From: an uncultured Acidobacteriaceae bacterium
GTDB taxonomy: Bacteria > Acidobacteriota > Terriglobia > Terriglobales > Acidobacteriaceae
DNA: 64,000 nt
Assembly: GCA_903828675.1 (NCBI GenBank)
Contig: CAIKND010000225.1
Location: forward strand, 1 to 64,000
Direction: 5' to 3'
Made by a program: the position numbers and the translations under genes. Within the stretch, counting starts at the first letter, position 1, and each line of letters opens with the position of its first letter. Below, piece after piece: positions 60,272 to 64,000 of this stretch. A model generated the notes under the pieces. It made no database searches, was not told the origin of the DNA, and saw only the letters and a program-made list of their open reading frames with translations.

Positions 60272-61401
60272 TCAAGTGCCTTGTGAAAGCGGAGAATTGC
60301 GACGGTGAGCAGGCTTAAACCAAGTCCTGCCATGGCCGCCATTTGCGGCCACAAGATATCCATTCCAACGCCCTTCAGGTAAGTGCCGCGAAGCACAACA
60401 AGAAAGTAGCGCAAAGGGCTCAGGTAAGTAAGGTATTGCAACCACTGCGGCATGGTGACGATGGGAAATCCGAATCCTGAAAACGTGATAGCCGGCATGA
60501 TAAAGAAGAACGCTGTGACCATAGCCTGTTGTTGTGTGGATGAAACGGTGGAGATAAGCAAACCCACGCCCAACATACAAAGAAGGAATAGCACCGAACC
60601 GGCCAGCAACACTGAAATATGGCCGCGAAACGGCACCTGAAACCATAGAGTTCCAACCGTGGCAATCAAGGAAACATCGAAAAGGCCAATAAGAAAGAAC
60701 GGCAGCGTCTTGCCTAGAATGAACTCGGCCGGGCGAATGGGCGTGACCATAATCTGTTCGAGCGTACCAATCTCGCGCTCGCGCACCACCGCAAAGGCCG
60801 TCAGCGTAATGACCAGAACCAATGTCAAACTGCCGATAACTCCTGGCACAAAAAACCAGCGACTGCTTAGTTCCGGGTTATACCAGGGGCGCTGCTCAAG
60901 CACGACGGAAGGAATTTGGTCGATTAGTTGTGGAGCAATCCGGCCAATGCGGTCTCTCTGATAGCTCTGCGCAAAGCCGAGGGCAATCTGCGAAATGTAA
61001 CTCGACGCTATCAATGCGGTATTGGAATTAGTCGCATCTACGATCACTTGCATGGGCGCTGTTTCACCCTTGCGCAGCTTCTGGGCAAAGCCTGCATCGA
61101 TCTCCAGGCCGATGGTGGCATCTCCGCGGTCGATCAGTTCACGCACCTGCCTTGACTCCGTCAACTGCCTCTGAACATCGAAGTACGGGCTGGATGTAAA
61201 ACGTGAGATCAGTTCTCGGCTCTCCTGACTACGATCAAGATCCAGCACCACGGTCGGAACATGATGAATCTCAAAAGTAGCCGCGTATCCGAAGACCAGC
61301 ATCTGGATGATGGGCGGGCCAATAAGAATGAAGCGCGTCCGCTTGTCGCGGAATACCTGAATGAACTCCTTGATGAGCATTTGCTTTAGACGCCCAAACA
61401 T
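60268..61401 (-). CDS. ABC-2 type permease (YbhR/YbhS-like) 2
   Basis: 377 residues. MFGRLKQMLIKEFIQVFRDKRTRFILIGPP, then FGYA, a large periplasmic domain and five C-terminal helices, with REREIGTLEQIMVTPIRPAEFILGKTLPF and YLSPLRYFLVVLRGTYLKGVG. It is homologous to the permease upstream. Last gene of the exporter operon, 12 bases after its partner. Confidence 0.9.
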   Translation of the reverse strand: MFGRLKQMLIKEFIQVFRDKRTRFILIGPPIIQMLVFGYAATFEIHHVPTVVLDLDRSQESRELISRFTSSPYFDVQRQLTESRQVRELIDRGDATIGLEIDAGFAQKLRKGETAPMQVIVDATNSNTALIASSYISQIALGFAQSYQRDRIGRIAPQLIDQIPSVVLEQRPWYNPELSSRWFFVPGVIGSLTLVLVITLTAFAVVREREIGTLEQIMVTPIRPAEFILGKTLPFFLIGLFDVSLIATVGTLWFQVPFRGHISVLLAGSVLFLLCMLGVGLLISTVSSTQQQAMVTAFFFIMPAITFSGFGFPIVTMPQWLQYLTYLSPLRYFLVVLRGTYLKGVGMDILWPQMAAMAGLGLSLLTVAILRFHKALD

Positions 61402-61413
61402 CGATGGCCTCCT

Positions 61414-62547
61414 TTATTCCAGCCGCTTATGGAACGAGCGGGTCGCAATGAGCGTCAACAGAACCGCAAACACTGCCAGCGGTATCAGATCGGCGTAAAG
61501 CATGGCGGTGGGTGTGCCTTTGAGGAATATCTTCTTCAGTACAGAGACGTAGTACCGCGCTGGCAAAATGCGCGTGATCCACTGCAAGACCTGGGGCATC
61601 TGCTCAATCGAGAACAGAAACCCCGATAGCAGGAACGCGGGAAGAAACGTAATCAGCAGTGCAATCTGGCTAGCCGCAAACTGATTCCTTGCGAGAACAG
61701 AGATGAGGAACCCGAGCGAAAGCACGACCACCATAAACAGCGCTGAACTGACGGCGAGCGTGACGTAGGAGCCACGAAATGGAACATGAAACCACTTCAC
61801 CGCAATCCATACGCAGACAGCGACGTCGAACATGCCGAGCACGAAGTAGGGCGTCAACTTGCCCAGCATGATCTCCATCGCGCTGACAGGGGTAGAGATA
61901 AGTTGCTCCATCGAACCGCGCTCCCACTCGCGTGCAATCGTGAGTGAGGTCAGGAACGCACCGATTACCGACATGACAAGGGCAAGGACCCCGGGAACGA
62001 TGAAGGCACTGCTCTCAAGGTTCTCGTTGTACCAGGTCCGCGTTTGCACGCTCACCGGAGCCGGCTGGATCGTTTGCCCGCGCTTGCCGAGCCAGTTGAG
62101 TTGAATCTCAGACGAGTAACCCTGCACCACGGCCTGAGCGTAGCCGCTGAGTACGTTGGCCGTGTTGTCGTCGGTCGCATCGACCAGCGCCTGCACGGGG
62201 ACAGGACCGCCCTCCTCCAACCGCTCAGAGTAATCCCACGGGATTACAATTCCCATCTTGGCCTGGCCATCATCCAGAGCCCTGGTGAGCGCAGGATAGT
62301 TATCCACGACGCGCGCAACATGGAAATACTCATTCGACTGGAATCGCTTGAGAAGATCCTGACTTCGCTGGCTGCCGTCGCGGTCGTATACATATACTGG
62401 CATTCCCTTTAAATCGAGACTGACACCGTATCCGAATAGCAGCATAAGCGTCACCGGCATGATGACGACAATCCCCAGGCTGCGCGAGTCGCGCAGGATA
62501 TGAACTACTTCTTTCCTGGCCATGGCCAGCAAGCGCGTAAAGCTCAT
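61414..62547 (-). CDS. ABC-2 type permease (YbhR/YbhS-like) 1
   Basis: 377 residues. MSFTRLLAMARKEVVHILRDSRSLGIVV, FGYGVSLDLKGMPVYVYDRD, then REWERGSMEQLISTPVSAMEIMLGKLTPYF and RILPARYYVSVLKKIFLKGTP. Same layout as the second permease, so the pair probably forms the membrane channel as a heterodimer. ATGA overlap with the ATPase gene. Confidence 0.9.
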   Translation of the reverse strand: MSFTRLLAMARKEVVHILRDSRSLGIVVIMPVTLMLLFGYGVSLDLKGMPVYVYDRDGSQRSQDLLKRFQSNEYFHVARVVDNYPALTRALDDGQAKMGIVIPWDYSERLEEGGPVPVQALVDATDDNTANVLSGYAQAVVQGYSSEIQLNWLGKRGQTIQPAPVSVQTRTWYNENLESSAFIVPGVLALVMSVIGAFLTSLTIAREWERGSMEQLISTPVSAMEIMLGKLTPYFVLGMFDVAVCVWIAVKWFHVPFRGSYVTLAVSSALFMVVVLSLGFLISVLARNQFAASQIALLITFLPAFLLSGFLFSIEQMPQVLQWITRILPARYYVSVLKKIFLKGTPTAMLYADLIPLAVFAVLLTLIATRSFHKRLE

Positions 62548-63500
62548 GGTTTATGCGCCTCCACCGTGTTGCTCGCCGTGGTAAGTGAAACAAAGACATC
62601 TTCAAGCGTGGGCCTTATCTTCTCAATTCGGCTCACGGTCACTCCGTATTCCGAAAGGTACTTTCCAATTTGGGCCACGGCAGCGGCCGCATCCGGCACA
62701 ACCAGATGCAAAGCGTTGCCAAAGACGGCCGCATCCATCACGTCCGGAGCCGACTGCAGCGCTTCTACGGCGCTGCCCAGCGGCTCGCACTCAATCAAGA
62801 GCAGTTCCCCCCGCATCGAGTCTCGTTTCAGTTCAGAGGGCGTACCTAGAGCCACCATCTTTCCGCGAAAGATCAGCGCAAGACGGTTGCAGTACTCCGC
62901 CTCTTCCATATAATGAGTTGTCACAAAAACGGTAACTCCCGCTTCTGCCATCTGGTGAATGAGATCCCAAAACTGACGCCGCGACATGGGATCGACACCG
63001 GAAGTTGGCTCATCCAGAAAGAGGATGCGCGGCTGGTGCAGCACCGCGCATCCCAGCGCGAGCCGCTGTTTCCATCCACCAGGAAGCGTCCCGGTAATCA
63101 GATTCTCCTGACCTTTTAAATTGGCCATTGCCAAAGCCCATTCGATCCGGGCATCGAGGATCTTCGAAGGAACACTGTAAAGCCCGGCAAAGAGGCGCAG
63201 GTTCTCGATCACCTTCAGATCGTTATAGAGTGAAAATTTCTGCGACATATAGCCAATGTTCTGGCGCACCGCCTCAGGGTCGCGGCTCACATCGTATCCG
63301 GCAACCGTTGCAAAACCGGAAGTCGGCTTCAACAGTCCGCAAAGCATGCGAATGGTGGTCGACTTGCCAGCCCCGTTCGGCCCCAGAAATCCAAACACCT
63401 CGCCCTCGCGAACCGTAAGACTGAGCCCATCCACAGCCACAAAGTCTCCGAACCGCTTGACGAGGTTCTCCACCACGACTGAATTCACTGGCTCAGGCAT
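62544..63500 (-). CDS. ABC transporter ATP-binding protein (second half of a YbhF-like pair)
   Basis: 318 residues. Walker A GPNGAGKSTT, Walker B ILFLDEPTSGVDP, H-loop VTTHYMEEAEYCNR and a C-terminal regulatory tail. The signature region GGWKQRLALGCAV lacks the classical LSGG start. ATG 63500 overlaps the upstream ATPase stop by 8 bases. In E. coli YbhF both ATPases are in one chain; here they are two genes. Confidence 0.92.
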   Translation of the reverse strand: MPEPVNSVVVENLVKRFGDFVAVDGLSLTVREGEVFGFLGPNGAGKSTTIRMLCGLLKPTSGFATVAGYDVSRDPEAVRQNIGYMSQKFSLYNDLKVIENLRLFAGLYSVPSKILDARIEWALAMANLKGQENLITGTLPGGWKQRLALGCAVLHQPRILFLDEPTSGVDPMSRRQFWDLIHQMAEAGVTVFVTTHYMEEAEYCNRLALIFRGKMVALGTPSELKRDSMRGELLLIECEPLGSAVEALQSAPDVMDAAVFGNALHLVVPDAAAAVAQIGKYLSEYGVTVSRIEKIRPTLEDVFVSLTTASNTVEAHKP

Positions 63501-64000
63501 GGTGCGGCGCCCCACCTTCCACCGCATCCACAAACAGGTCTTCAATGGTCGGCGCGACTTGCTGAATCGCGTCGAAGGCCACATGGGCGCTCTTCAGCAA
63601 GGCTTCGAACTCCGGGATGCGGCGCGCGGCATCGTCCACTACCACGTGCACTCCATCGCCAGTCTGCACCAAGCTTGAGATTCCCTCCGCGTGCTCCAGT
63701 TGGCATCGCAGTGGACGCGGGTCGGATGCGGTAACCGACAACACCCCTTTACCCAGTCCTGCCTTCAGATTTGCTGGGGTATCACAAAACAGCAGCTTGC
63801 CCTGATGCATCAAAGCGACACGATGACACCGCTCGGCTTCGTCGAGGTACGCGGTCGAGGTGAGAATCGCCACGCCATCCGCTACCAGTTCATAAAGGAT
63901 CCGCCAGAAGTCGCGACGCGAGACAGGATCGACGCCAGTGGTAGGCTCATCGAGCAGAATCACTTTAGGCCGATGAATGAGCGCGCACACCAGGCCGAGC
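63493..64000 (-). CDS. ABC transporter ATP-binding protein, C-terminal part (cut by window edge)
   Basis: The frame enters from the right edge. Walker B VILLDEPTTGVDPVSRRDFW, H-loop position reading STAYLDEAERCHR (Ala-Tyr where His is usual), then a regulatory tail ending PTIEDLFVDAVEGG. Walker A lies outside the window. First visible gene of the exporter operon; an HlyD-like fusion protein may lie further upstream. Confidence 0.88.
   Translation of the reverse strand, partial: LGLVCALIHRPKVILLDEPTTGVDPVSRRDFWRILYELVADGVAILTSTAYLDEAERCHRVALMHQGKLLFCDTPANLKAGLGKGVLSVTASDPRPLRCQLEHAEGISSLVQTGDGVHVVVDDAARRIPEFEALLKSAHVAFDAIQQVAPTIEDLFVDAVEGGAPHHA

Noticed and set aside
1-64000. CRISPR arrays, tRNA or rRNA genes
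   Set aside because: No regularly spaced direct repeats and no cloverleaf or rRNA signature was noticed in the intergenic regions; a dedicated scan (tRNAscan-SE, Rfam) could still find a divergent RNA.

Overview
The window is about 60% G+C and densely coded. It reads as a chromosomal piece of an Acidobacteriota bacterium, most likely class Terriglobia. I infer this from the gene repertoire, the glycine-rich TonB, the many short hairpin repeats and the RHS core fragments; no 16S gene is present to confirm it. No tRNA, rRNA or CRISPR array was seen.

Left edge (1-4616): the last codons of an IS630-type transposase, then a minus-strand two-gene unit. It encodes a heme-NO-binding H-NOX protein, translationally coupled to a 1302-residue sensor. 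That sensor starts with the HNOBA domain known from animal soluble guanylate cyclase. It continues through two PAS domains, a histidine kinase, two receivers, an Hpt domain, a third receiver and a NarL-type DNA-binding domain. A whole phosphorelay from gas sensor to DNA therefore appears to sit in two genes. This is the most interesting system in the window.

Exopolysaccharide region (about 5000-27250): a secreted glycoside hydrolase-like protein, a Wzx-type flippase, an acyltransferase 3, many GT2/GT4/GT25 glycosyltransferases, two hexapeptide acetyltransferases, a Wza-type exporter and a Wzc-like chain-length protein with a broken ATPase site. It ends with a sigma-54 response regulator plus a stand-alone Hpt protein on the opposite strand, then dTDP-glucose 4,6-dehydratase. 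Good -24/-12 (GG-N10-GC) promoter matches lie in front of several of these genes, some almost on top of the start codon. The sigma-54 regulator is therefore a plausible controller of the cluster. No Wzy polymerase or initiating phosphoglycosyltransferase was found.

Middle (27690-41140): a Tat-exported GH2 enzyme, a small unknown gene, a dCMP-type deaminase, a methyltransferase, TonB, IleS, LspA, a membrane protein and a secreted M1 aminopeptidase.

RHS island (41217-44740): four fragments of RHS core with homologous lead-in sequences, separated by hairpin repeats. One carries a C-terminal tip followed by a small membrane protein (candidate immunity protein). An OmpA-family gene sits between the fragments.

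Right part (44741-64000): a minus-strand housekeeping run (NatA/NatB-like ABC transporter, DUF374 acyltransferase, QueA, PolA), a Tat-exported Gfo/Idh/MocA oxidoreductase, RecG, AcpS, an MCE/MlaD protein, a further GT4 that is a paralogue of the one at 11724, and a YbhFSR-like ABC exporter operon cut by the window end. A family of about 112-bp elements with terminal inverted repeats occurs three times (4796, 38183, 56504).
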